Source: Acidobacteria bacterium UBA2994 (lineage in GTDB: Bacteria > Acidobacteriota > Vicinamibacteria > Vicinamibacterales > UBA8438). Taken from it: DNA of 64,000 bases. Location: contig DEAA01000052.1 of NCBI GenBank assembly GCA_002346545.1, positions 61,818 through 125,817 of the forward strand. The letters are read 5' to 3'. The position numbers and the translations under genes are program-made. This document shows, piece by piece, positions 50,559 through 58,998 of this stretch. How positions within the stretch are numbered: the stretch's first letter is position 1; the number at the start of each line of letters is the position of its first letter. The notes under the pieces were generated by a model, which had not been told where the DNA came from, searched no databases, and saw nothing but the letters and a program-made list of their open reading frames with translations.

Positions 50559-51998
50559 CTACAGAAACATCCCCACCACGGTGACCGCGACGGTGACACA
50601 GACGGCCGCGGCCAAGGTCATCCAGACACCAGCCCGGGCCATGTCACGGATCGAAAAGTAGCCAGCGCTGTACAGCACGACGTTGGCCGGACTCTCGGTC
50701 ACCAGGATGAACGCCAGCGACGAGGCGAACCCAGCCGGGATGGCGATGGCGAGCGGCGTCAGACCCAGGTCACCCGCCAGGGCAATCAGGATGGGCAGGA
50801 CCACGGTGGCCGTTACGGTGTTGCTGGCAAACAGCAAGTGCATCGCAGAGACCACGACCACGACGACGAACGGCTGCGCCAGCGCAGGGACCAGAGCTAT
50901 CGGTACGAGCAAGCCCAGCCCGACCCACCGGGCGGCGCCGGTCTCGAACACCGTCAAGCCAAGCGCCAAGCCAGCCGCAACCAGGAGAATGCCGCCCCAC
51001 TGAATCTCCTGCTGTGCCATCTTCCAGGTCAGCACTCTCACGCCAGGCAGAAACATGGCCAGCCCCCCGGCCAGGGCTACGGCGTGCATCGACGGGTTGA
51101 TCCGCCCGTCGGTCCAGGCCGCTAGCAGGGGCGTCGTCAGCCAGACCAGGATGGTCATAGCGAAAACAACCAGCGTCTTCCACTCCACCGGCGAGAATCC
51201 TCCTAGCGCCTCCTGACGACGCACTAGCGCGCTGTCCTCAATCGGCAGGCGGGCAATCTCCGGCGGAAACACCCAGAGCAGCAGTTTCCAAGCACACGGG
51301 ACCATCAACACGGTGGCCGGCAACCCGAACGTCATCCAGTCCAGGAACGACAGCTCCACACCGGCCATGTCACGCAGATACGCCATAGTCACCTGGTTGG
51401 CGCCAGTGCCGGCCGGCGTAGCCACGCCGCCAATCAGAGGACCGAACGCGCACCCGATCATGAGCGCCCGCCCGAAGTTGCTCTCCTGTCGACGGAGCCC
51501 AGCATCCTCGAGCAGTCCGACCCCTAGCGGCAAGAGCAGCGCCGCTGCGGCCAGGTCGTTCAACCACATCGACAGGACCGCGCCGACAGACAGAAACCCC
51601 AGAAGCACCCTGTCGGTGCTGGTGCCGACCACCCTGAGCACACCGAGGACCAGCCGAGCGCCGAGACCCGAATGCCCGAACCCTGCCGCCAAGATCAAGA
51701 TGCCGATAAGGAAGACGATTATCGAATGGCCGAACCCCTGACTGACCACGGTGGAGAAAGTGGACACCCCAAGGGCCGGGAGCAGGACCATAACCGACAG
51801 CGCCGTCACCGGAAAGGGCAGCGCCTCGGTCACCCAAAGCACCACCGCAAAGGCAAGCACCGCCAGGGTGGCCTTCCCCTCCACCGTCAGGGGCACCAAC
51901 TCAGCTTCGTGCAGAAGTGGGGAGGGGGATGGCAGCGCGGTCACAACCGCCATCACGGCGATCCCAGCCAGCAGCCAATATCCGCCTTGCTTGGACAA
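50559..51998 (-). CDS. DASS/SLC13-family anion transporter
   Basis: 479 residues, start TTG 51996-51998 (AGGAAAT upstream; an ATG at residue 16 is possible). About eleven to twelve membrane helices. The second repeat has FASNTVTATVVLP, the SNT motif that binds sodium and the carboxylate substrate in this family. In the first repeat the matching place reads MWLNDLAAAALLLP, so SNT is replaced by LND. GVATPAGTGANQVTMAYL also fits the family. Members import dicarboxylates, citrate or sulfate with sodium. Cotranscribed with the SnoaL-like gene. Confidence 0.87.
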   Translation of the reverse strand: MSKQGGYWLLAGIAVMAVVTALPSPSPLLHEAELVPLTVEGKATLAVLAFAVVLWVTEALPFPVTALSVMVLLPALGVSTFSTVVSQGFGHSIIVFLIGILILAAGFGHSGLGARLVLGVLRVVGTSTDRVLLGFLSVGAVLSMWLNDLAAAALLLPLGVGLLEDAGLRRQESNFGRALMIGCAFGPLIGGVATPAGTGANQVTMAYLRDMAGVELSFLDWMTFGLPATVLMVPCAWKLLLWVFPPEIARLPIEDSALVRRQEALGGFSPVEWKTLVVFAMTILVWLTTPLLAAWTDGRINPSMHAVALAGGLAMFLPGVRVLTWKMAQQEIQWGGILLVAAGLALGLTVFETGAARWVGLGLLVPIALVPALAQPFVVVVVVSAMHLLFASNTVTATVVLPILIALAGDLGLTPLAIAIPAGFASSLAFILVTESPANVVLYSAGYFSIRDMARAGVWMTLAAAVCVTVAVTVVGMFL

Positions 51999-52329
51999 CC
52001 GCTATTTCCTGGCTAGAACATGGAGATGGCGAAGACCACGAACAAGCTCGGCGACTGGGCCACCCCCTCGTGCAAGCATTCGCCTTGAGAAAGACGCCGA
52101 CAAGGCACCCCCAGGCCGTGCTTGAAGGCGCGTGCCCGCGCGCAGTCGACGGCCTGGCATGAAGTGAGCGAGCCGGGACGCCAACGTCAGGCCGCACCTC
52201 GGCCAGCGGTCAATCAGGGGGCGAACCGGTCGATGGCACAGGCCCATCGCACGAAACGACGGCCACCAGCAGCACTCTGAGCCATGACCGACTCGCCTTC
52301 TGCAGGAGGAAGTCTCCCCCCGAAGCCGA
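51999..52329. other. 331-base intergenic region
   Basis: It lies between the NIPSNAP gene and the DASS gene on the minus strand. No protein similarity, hairpin with a T run or clear promoter was recognised. Confidence 0.4.
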
Positions 52330-52791
52330 CTACTTGAGATTCGAATAGTCGGAGGCGCTCAGCATGAACGCTTCGATACTCAGGGGTACGGCATACTTGG
52401 CGCGCAACGGGGGCCAGTCCGGATCGTTGCGAAACCCTTCGAAGACCTCGTCACGATGGGCGCGGTCCCGATACGCCAGCATCCAGACCATGGTGTTTGG
52501 GTCGTCCATCCGCTGCCAGACAGCGACGATCTCGGCACCGTGCTTCTCGAAGAGCGCCACTTCGCCTTCACGGAACCGCTGGTGCAGCGTGTCGATGTCG
52601 CCGCCCTCGGCTTCATTCGCCGTATACATCCGGATCTCGAAGCAGCGGGAATCCGCCGCCACGTTCTTCGAGAAATCGTCCGGCAGCTGACCCGACGGGC
52701 CGCAGAACGCCGGCATATCCTGAGCCTGGGCGGCGCCGGCCAGTCCGAACACGACAAGTGCGGTGGCGAGCATGGTACGAGTGGTGTACAT
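52330..52791 (-). CDS. exported NIPSNAP-family protein
   Basis: 153 residues from ATG 52789-52791 (AGGAG eight bases upstream). Signal peptide ends GAAQAQD. NIPSNAP/ferredoxin-like dimeric fold: CFEIRMYTANEAEGGDIDTL, HQRFREGEVALFEKHGAEIV, VWMLAYRDRAHRDEVFEGFR. Function of the family in bacteria is unknown; single-domain NIPSNAPs resemble small antibiotic-biosynthesis monooxygenase-like barrels. Divergent from the patatin gene. Confidence 0.85.
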   Translation of the reverse strand: MYTTRTMLATALVVFGLAGAAQAQDMPAFCGPSGQLPDDFSKNVAADSRCFEIRMYTANEAEGGDIDTLHQRFREGEVALFEKHGAEIVAVWQRMDDPNTMVWMLAYRDRAHRDEVFEGFRNDPDWPPLRAKYAVPLSIEAFMLSASDYSNLK

Positions 52792-52901
52792 CTGTCTTCT
52801 CCTGTGCTGAAATTGCCGCCACGGTTCGCGTCGTGGCGTGCGCCATGATACCCGGTCCACCCCACGGGTGATAGGCTCCCCCACCGGAGCGGACGATCAG
52901 T

Positions 52902-53933
52902 ATGGCGTGCGGATGGATTCTCGACTCGGGGGGAGCTGGCCGTGGGGCCTGGCAGGGCGGCGTGCTGTACGAGTTAATGGCTTGGGCGCGTCAGCACGGC
53001 GGCTACCCCTCGGTCATGATGGGCGCCTCGGCCGGCGGGTACGCTGCGGCCGACGTGGCCACCGGCACCGAAGCAACGGTGCTCAAGGGCTGGACCGCCT
53101 GGGGCTCTGACGACATTCCCACCCGCTACCCCCTCCCCCCCGACGTCACCCAGCTATGGCCGTCGAGTGCGTTCCGACGGCACCTCCATGCCTCTATCCG
53201 CTATGTCATGGAACCAGGCGAGGTGAATCGAGTCTTCGATAAACACGCCAGCCGGCGCCTGCTGGTGTTCACCACGCGAGTCCGGCGTCCTGACGGACGC
53301 CGCCCAGGCTCCACCGACCTGGCCCGCCTGTTTGCGATGGCCACCACCCGGAAACTGCCACGCTGGTTGAAGTACCAGCCCCGCTACCTGCTCGAACCCG
53401 TCGTCTTCGCCAGTCATCTACCCGACGACCTAGCCACCGAATTCGTCCGGCCGCTCACTCGCGAGAATTACCATGACGCGATCGAGGCCTCGTGCCTGGT
53501 CCCGCTAGCGATGGGCCCAGCCATCCCTCCAGATCGCCTGACCACATCCGGCCTCTACCCCGCTGATCAAGACGCGACCTTCGTCGACGGCGGCTTTTCT
53601 CTGAAGATGCCCATGGGCATCTTCGGCGAACAGCCACGCTTCACCAAGGTCGCAACGTGGGCCGCGACCGACCGCACGGTCGTCTTCTGTTGTGACCCTG
53701 CCGGCCACCTGTGGGAAACCAGCCTGCGCCTCCGCTCCCTGAACGACGAACCGGCCGTGGCCAGGGACATCGCAGAGAACCGACTACTACTGATTTACCC
53801 GGACCATCCGATCGAGGCGGGATTCCTCTGCTTCGACCGAGAGGTCACGATGCGAACGTTCGAACGGGGACGCGAGCAGGGGCGACGGCTGCTGGCGACG
53901 GCTGCCGCGCAACGGTTCTTGAGCGCAGACTAG
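52902..53933 (+). CDS. patatin-like phospholipase
   Basis: 343 residues, no signal peptide. Catalytic dyad motifs: the oxyanion loop GGAGRGAWQGG (about 10-20), the nucleophile GASAGG (42-47) and the Asp of DGGF (about 227-230). This is the patatin/RssA-type acyl hydrolase acting on phospholipids or other acyl esters in the cytoplasm or at the inner membrane. The segment between them is longer than in RssA. Converges with the amidohydrolase gene after nine bases. Confidence 0.88.
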   Translation: MACGWILDSGGAGRGAWQGGVLYELMAWARQHGGYPSVMMGASAGGYAAADVATGTEATVLKGWTAWGSDDIPTRYPLPPDVTQLWPSSAFRRHLHASIRYVMEPGEVNRVFDKHASRRLLVFTTRVRRPDGRRPGSTDLARLFAMATTRKLPRWLKYQPRYLLEPVVFASHLPDDLATEFVRPLTRENYHDAIEASCLVPLAMGPAIPPDRLTTSGLYPADQDATFVDGGFSLKMPMGIFGEQPRFTKVATWAATDRTVVFCCDPAGHLWETSLRLRSLNDEPAVARDIAENRLLLIYPDHPIEAGFLCFDREVTMRTFERGREQGRRLLATAAAQRFLSAD

Positions 53934-53942
53934 CGGGTAGGG

Positions 53943-55052
53943 TTACAGCTGCGTGAGGCGATACACGCGCTGAGCGGTGTCGTGGAACATCGCCGCCCGC
54001 TCATCGCTCGAGTAGCCCCGAGTCAGCTTCTTGAACTGGTTCCAGAGCACCACATAGGAACAGGACAGCTTGTCGACAGGAAAGTTGCTCTCGAACATGC
54101 AGCGACCCGGACCAAACGCTTCGATGGTGTGCTCGTACCAACGCCGGTTCGCCTCCAGCAAGTCGTCCGACGACGGTGGCCGCTCCTGCTCGTGCCAGCC
54201 GTAGCCATTTACTACCATCTGGATGCCACCCACCTTCGCTACCACGTTCTCGTGCTTCGCAAGCTCGGTCAACGCTGACCGCCACACGTCGAACACCTCG
54301 TCCTGACGCCCAGCGTAGGGACCGATTCCGATCGGACCACCCAGATGGTTGAGGATGATGGTTGTATCGGGGAACGTTCCAGCCAGATCGGCGAGGTCCG
54401 CGATGTGGGTGTGGTAGAGCCAGCCCTCGAAGGTCAGGCCATGCGTTCGAAGATGGGCGTAGCCGCGCCGGAATTCGCTGTCGAGCAGCAGGTGCTCTGG
54501 TCCGGGTGTGCGCCGACCCACCACCGGCGGCTCGGCCCACGCCGCACGGTGTCGAATGCCCCGAAACCGCTGTGGGCTCGCCGCCTGATGTGCCTCGAGG
54601 ACTGACGCAACACGGTCGCCCAGCAAGAGATCCGCCGAGCTGACGATGCCCGTACACATCCGCGAGTTGCCATACTGACCGCTCGCGCTCTTAGCAGCGA
54701 CGCCCTGCACGAACTCGGTCTCGCCCACCACCCGGAGCTCTTCCGGACCGTCAGCGCGATACATCGACGAACACTCCACGAACACCGTCTGACGCACGTT
54801 GTGCGTTCCAGTATCCTCGAGTAACTCCTCAAGCATGTACCGGTTGCCGGGGCGGTCCCACAGATGGTGATGTGGGTCGATGATAGGCAGAGCCGGCTCG
54901 AGCGCCGGCTCTGGAGTCAGGTCGAGCCAGTTCTGTCGCGGCTGCGCCCGCACACGCACCTGTCTCGCCATTGGCAAGAGGCCTGCGGCTGCGGCACCAA
55001 CCGCCCCCGCGCCCATTCGCCCCACAAAGCTCCGACGTGTGACACCAGCCAT
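53943..55052 (-). CDS. Tat-exported amidohydrolase_2 family protein
   Basis: 369 residues from ATG 55050-55052. Tat signal TRRSFVGRMGAGAVGAAAAG. TIM-barrel amidohydrolase_2: PIIDPHHHLWDRPG (metal HxH), FVECSSMYRADGP, FRGIRHRAAW, TIILNHLGGPIG (metal His), CMFESNFPVDK (metal/catalytic Asp region). Relatives include 2-pyrone-4,6-dicarboxylate lactonase and decarboxylases of aromatic acids. Lactonase or decarboxylase activity is plausible. It follows CHEGNY copy F after 70 bases on the same strand. Confidence 0.88.
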   Translation of the reverse strand: MAGVTRRSFVGRMGAGAVGAAAAGLLPMARQVRVRAQPRQNWLDLTPEPALEPALPIIDPHHHLWDRPGNRYMLEELLEDTGTHNVRQTVFVECSSMYRADGPEELRVVGETEFVQGVAAKSASGQYGNSRMCTGIVSSADLLLGDRVASVLEAHQAASPQRFRGIRHRAAWAEPPVVGRRTPGPEHLLLDSEFRRGYAHLRTHGLTFEGWLYHTHIADLADLAGTFPDTTIILNHLGGPIGIGPYAGRQDEVFDVWRSALTELAKHENVVAKVGGIQMVVNGYGWHEQERPPSSDDLLEANRRWYEHTIEAFGPGRCMFESNFPVDKLSCSYVVLWNQFKKLTRGYSSDERAAMFHDTAQRVYRLTQL

Positions 55053-55122
55053 GGTTTCTGAAGACGTGGCCGCCGCCGCGCCCCAAGGCGGTCTGGCGGC
55101 ACCCAAGCTGCTGAATCGTTCC

Positions 55123-56154
55123 CTACTGGCCGGCAGCCGCGAGCTCGGCTTCGCGGGCGCCGCGCAGGATGTTATCCAGCCCATAATTGCCTTCGTGACA
55201 CGCGTACTCGAACATCATATCGCCGCGTTTCACAGGAATCTGGGCCACGATCGGCTCAGTAAACGTCTGTGGGTCGTCGACGGTAAACTCATACAGCAGC
55301 GTATCGTCTGCCACCCGCGTAAACCGTTCAGTCAGGTTCAGCGTGGTACCGTCGCCGGCCGCCATGGTCACCGACGGGCTGAAGCTCGAGGTTTGGTCCG
55401 TAAAATTCTTCGACTCCACCACCAGCGTATCGCCGTCCCAGTAGCCCCGGGAATCACCCATCCACTGCCGAATGCTCTCGGGCAGGTGCGGCCTCCGGTC
55501 GAGCGGCACGATCCGCGAGTCGTGCACCATCTCGTGCAGAATGACCACGTGGTCCTTGGTCTGAAACACCTGAAAGTTCTGGTTGTAACCGGCCGGCACG
55601 ATGGGAGGCCCTGAATTAAAGCCCAGCAAGCACCGCTCAGCCAGGCCGCGGTCTTTCCAGTGAGAGGCCCCGATGCCGGCCGCACGGACGCGCACCGGCT
55701 GTCCGCCCGGAATGTCCTCGCCTAGCGAGAGCCGTACCATTTCGACGCCCGGCTGCAGAGCCGGCACGCGCCCGCTGGCCGGGGAAACGATAAGCGACGT
55801 ACGGTTGTCATCGACGACACCCGCACCACGGTCGAACCAGAAGTTGTTATAGCCGCCCACCGGCGCACCGACCGGCAGTGGTTCGGTGCGTATTTCGCTG
55901 GGCCGGTCGGCCTCAATCGCCGCCTGGCGGGAACGCTCCTCGATGGCCGCCGCCTCTTCATCAGTCAGCTGCTCAGCCGCATCTCCAGGACGCTGCAGCG
56001 GGGTAAGCGTACGGAAGTCCCAGACCCCACCGATCTCGGGATCGCCGTCTGCCGTGCGCGGCAGAGTCCATGCCTCCTGCGCGAGAACCGGACCCGCGAC
56101 CACGATTGCCAACGTAAAGACCACGACACTGGTCGACGTGCGCCACTTGCTCAT
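55123..56154 (-). CDS. secreted CHEGNY-family protein (copy F)
   Basis: 343 residues from ATG 56152-56154, with GGAGAGGA upstream; an ATG ten codons earlier is less likely because the signal peptide would be offset. Signal ends GPVLAQ. Motifs: DPEIGGVWDFRTLTPLQRP, YNNFWFDRG, RTSLIVSPASGRVP, ERCLLGFNSGPP, HEMVHDSRIVPLDRRP, GDSRGYWDGDTLVVE, MFEYACHEGNYGLDNIL. Closest in layout to copy A. Upstream partner of the Tat-exported amidohydrolase. Role unknown. Confidence 0.86.
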   Translation of the reverse strand: MSKWRTSTSVVVFTLAIVVAGPVLAQEAWTLPRTADGDPEIGGVWDFRTLTPLQRPGDAAEQLTDEEAAAIEERSRQAAIEADRPSEIRTEPLPVGAPVGGYNNFWFDRGAGVVDDNRTSLIVSPASGRVPALQPGVEMVRLSLGEDIPGGQPVRVRAAGIGASHWKDRGLAERCLLGFNSGPPIVPAGYNQNFQVFQTKDHVVILHEMVHDSRIVPLDRRPHLPESIRQWMGDSRGYWDGDTLVVESKNFTDQTSSFSPSVTMAAGDGTTLNLTERFTRVADDTLLYEFTVDDPQTFTEPIVAQIPVKRGDMMFEYACHEGNYGLDNILRGAREAELAAAGQ

Positions 56155-56255
56155 CGAATCCTCTCCTTGCTTCTTAGTCGGCACTCGATCGAGACAACTC
56201 TTGGTTACCGCCGGATAAACCCATCCCTTGCCGAAGGCACCTAAAGTTCTAGCGT

Positions 56256-56840
56256 CTAGCCCAGGGAACCTATCTCGGCCAGAGCCGCGTCGACCGTGGC
56301 GGCGTCAAGGCCGCTGTGCGCGTGGAGCGCCTCGCCGAAGCCCTCTACCTCGGTCATACAGTCTTCGGTGTCGAGTTCCTCGGCCACACATTTCGGATGC
56401 ACGTTAATGGGGCCACTCCGGACCTGGCTACCGAAGGCCACCTCACGGGCGAGCACCACGCGGAAACTGTCCTGCTCGATACCTGCACCGCAACGCTTGC
56501 ACTTCGACCGTCCGGTAGGCGCCTTCTCAACGTAGGGCAACTCCTTTCGGTCGGCGCGCTCCTTCTCAGCCTTCTCCTGTAGCGCCTGCAGCTTCTCAAG
56601 CGCCGGGACCTTCAGGCCCTTCTCGAACGCAGGCTGGGCGTAGGCCGCCTCCACGTCCTCGAGTCTTCGTCTCGCCGCGCAGGTCAGGTGGTGCCAGAGA
56701 TACCCGGTGCCATAAGGGCCCTCCAGCAAAATACCGAGGCGCAGCTTTCCCTTCTCGATCTTCTTCCGGCAAGTCCGACATCGCGAACGGCTCGACCGGG
56801 CCTCCTCGATGACATACGGTGCGAGCGTGTCCTCGACCAT
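56256..56840 (-). CDS. double PARP-type zinc finger protein
   Basis: 194 residues from ATG 56838-56840; a GTG one codon earlier is possible. Two zf-PARP-like modules: residues 10-55 (EEARSSRSRCRTCRKKIEKG, KLRLG, WHHLTC; ligands Cys21, Cys24, His51, Cys54) and 103-152 (KAPTGRSKCKRCGAGIEQ, NVHPKC; ligands Cys114, Cys117, His148, Cys151). They are joined by a charged coiled-coil-like stretch (LEKLQALQEKAEKERADRKE). In eukaryotes this finger senses DNA breaks; bacterial stand-alone copies have no known role. No catalytic PARP domain is present. The start overlaps the upstream stop (TGATG), so it is coupled to the candidate selenoprotein. Confidence 0.8.
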   Translation of the reverse strand: MVEDTLAPYVIEEARSSRSRCRTCRKKIEKGKLRLGILLEGPYGTGYLWHHLTCAARRRLEDVEAAYAQPAFEKGLKVPALEKLQALQEKAEKERADRKELPYVEKAPTGRSKCKRCGAGIEQDSFRVVLAREVAFGSQVRSGPINVHPKCVAEELDTEDCMTEVEGFGEALHAHSGLDAATVDAALAEIGSLG

Positions 56841-58027
56841 CACCGGTTCCTTGATTCTCCCGAACGCAGCAAAGGCTCGATCGGCAGGGTCACCGACAAT
56901 GTTTCCGTCCGCGGCGTGTAGCAGATGGTGTCGCTACAGGCCTGGAACAGCACCTCAATCGGAATATCCACCTCCTGCGACAACCGAGACGTGAACCGCT
57001 CCGCGTTCGGCGTTACCGGAATGGCCACATCGACAACGCCCTCATAGACATTCAACGTGACGCCCAGGAGCGGAAACTCTTGCTCATGCGTGGGTGGATA
57101 CCGCGCCTCGCCCACCCGGAGGCCCGAAATATCGGGGATGGTCGCTTCCGACGCAATGTAGCCGTCAGGAAGCGGACGCCCGTACATGTGCAATCCATCC
57201 TCCAGCTCGAATCGAACGTAGACCATGGTCTGCGTCTCGAATTGTAATGACGGATCTGACGTGAACGCCGAAATCTTGACCTGCTCGTTAGCTAGCTCCA
57301 CTACGGGCACTTCGTGCCGAACAAGGATCTCGCCGAGCGCCGAGTCGCGGATCGCGCCGGCGGACTCACGGGTGCCATAGTGACGATGAAAAAACTTCTC
57401 GGTCACCACGCCGTTGCCGTCTGTGACATACACACCCGGGAAGGGCATGCCGTAGAAGCCTCGTCCCGCACTACTCTGCTCAGGGTCATCCGGTTCAATT
57501 AGGGTATTTAGAATCCCGAATGTCTTGATGACCTCGGAGTCGACATCAGCCAACAGGTCGTAGGTCACGTCGTAGTCACTCGCGAATGCGAGCAGCTGCT
57601 CGGAGGTGTCGTAGCTGATGCCGTAGACCTTGATGCCTTCCGCTTGAAACAATTCCAAGTTGTCCTGCAGCTCGACCAGCTGCGTACGGCAGTACGGTCA
57701 CCATACGGCCGAGCGGTAGAACACCACGACCGACTTTGATTCGCCACGGTCGGCGTGGAAATCCACCAACTCCCCATGTTGGTTCGGTAGCGAGAATTCA
57801 GGTAGGCGTTCGCCGATACCGGGTCCACTTGGGAAATCGTGCGACGCGGGATAGCGCCGAGCGGGGTATGACACCGGAATCGGGATGTCGATCCCGAGAT
57901 CGTCAGTGGTGGCGTCCGGATCGAGCACACCGTGCGCCGGTTCGACAGGCTGCTGGGTCTGCGCCCGTGCATCGCCTGCCACGAAGAACAACACCCCCGC
58001 GGCGAGGGCTATGAACACTCGTTTCAT
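56840..58027 (-). CDS. candidate selenoprotein: redoxin-DsbD-like fusion with UGA for Sec110
   Basis: One frame of 396 codons from ATG 58025-58027 (GGGAGA upstream) to TGA 56840-56842, interrupted only by TGA at 57698-57700, codon 110. Signal peptide ends GDARAQ. Residues about 60-200 are an AhpC/TSA redoxin domain (LPEFSLPNQHGELVDF, VVVFYRSAVW, stop, PYCRTQLVELQDNLELF, VYGISYDTSEQLLAF). The TGA stands exactly where CPYC has its first Cys, giving UPYC. A SECIS-like hairpin with a GGUC loop begins 14 bases after it. Residues about 240-390 resemble the DsbD N-terminal domain (HMYGRPLPDGYIASE, VLFQACSDTICYTPRTE with a Cys pair). So a periplasmic thiol/selenol reductase or peroxidase linked to disulfide exchange is likely. 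A TGC-to-TGA mutation is the alternative. No sel genes are in the window. Confidence 0.75.
57667..57683 (-). promoter_or_regulatory. SECIS-like hairpin after the UGA codon
   Basis: On the minus strand GCAGCT-GGTCG-AGCTGC: a perfect six-base stem with loop GGUCG in RNA. The stem starts 14 bases and the loop 20 bases after the TGA. Bacterial SECIS elements lie just after UGA and need a G-U in the apical loop; the E. coli fdhF element also has a GGUC loop, about 18 bases from its UGA as I recall it. It lies inside the coding frame, as in all bacterial selenoproteins. Confidence 0.65.
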
Positions 58028-58086
58028 CGCGTATCTCCCTGTGACCACACGACTTTCAACCGTCAGATGGTATCAGTCTCGAACGC

Positions 58087-58998
58087 CTATCGCACAATAC
58101 GACCGTCACCCACGAACCGGCGATGGTCCGAAAACTCTTGCCGCCGCACATAACGTGGCACGAAGCTCGGCCCGACCAACGTCCAACTGCTCTCGACCGC
58201 CTCCGGCAGCATGAGCGTCTCTGGTGGGTCCTCAAAGCGTACCCGGTTGTATCGGATGCTGAGTTCGGACCTTTCGAGCGTCAGACGAGCGGGAATGTCC
58301 CTGGCCCGCTCGGGCGGCTCTCTGAACTCAAAACGGCCCATCAGATGCTCGTCCAACCGGACCACGTCGCCTGTCTCGGGGTCGATCCAGAGCTCGCCCG
58401 CCGAGTGTCCGGGGAGTTCCAACGAGACACAGTCGTCCTCCCAAGTAATCTTCGGGTCCCCCTGTTCGAGCGGTTCGTAGGCGACCCGGGTCGTCTGGCG
58501 GTCGTCGACCCGTTCATCACCGACCAATCGAAACGAAAACTCCTTTTGTCGATATGGAAGAAGCATCGCCAGGGGATCTTGGTCGACCTCCACCGGCATC
58601 AGGCAAGCGTCCCGATCATCCGCCGTAGGCGAACGCCCATCCACCTGCAGAAGGTCCCGGAAGACCGTCACGGTAGGCGGTAGCCCGGCACCCGCGGCGT
58701 CCCACTCCACACGATGCTCGAACTCCATGTGCCGGGGCGACCCGTTCGACCGCATGTTGCGGTGGAAGGACCGCACCCACACCTTCTCGGTCGAGACGAT
58801 CCGCTGGGCACGTTGATAGTGCTCTTCGAGTTGGGCTCCTGCACGGGTCAGGAGGCTTTCGAGGTCTCCTGGCCTCGACTGCGCCTCAGTCGAGGCCGGG
58901 AGTGCCACGGCGACAACACAGGCCACCAGCAGGGCAATGCCACTCCAGACAGCAACATCCCGGCTCCAGCCACGCTCTTTTGAGACCCGGGACGTCAC
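58087..58998 (-). CDS. exported LolA-like protein of unknown function
   Basis: 303 residues from GTG 58996-58998, overlapping the amidase stop by four bases (GTGA). One N-terminal hydrophobic segment (VWSGIALLVACVVAVALP) ending STEAQ acts as signal or anchor. The mature chain has a helix (LESLLTRAGAQLEEHYQRAQ) then many beta strands (ELWIDPETGDVVRLDEHLMG, ELSIRYNRVRFEDPPETLML), a pattern like LolA/outer-membrane lipoprotein-sorting folds common in Acidobacteriota. The call is on pattern only. It is the last gene of the amidase operon. Confidence 0.75.
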   Translation of the reverse strand: MTSRVSKERGWSRDVAVWSGIALLVACVVAVALPASTEAQSRPGDLESLLTRAGAQLEEHYQRAQRIVSTEKVWVRSFHRNMRSNGSPRHMEFEHRVEWDAAGAGLPPTVTVFRDLLQVDGRSPTADDRDACLMPVEVDQDPLAMLLPYRQKEFSFRLVGDERVDDRQTTRVAYEPLEQGDPKITWEDDCVSLELPGHSAGELWIDPETGDVVRLDEHLMGRFEFREPPERARDIPARLTLERSELSIRYNRVRFEDPPETLMLPEAVESSWTLVGPSFVPRYVRRQEFSDHRRFVGDGRIVR

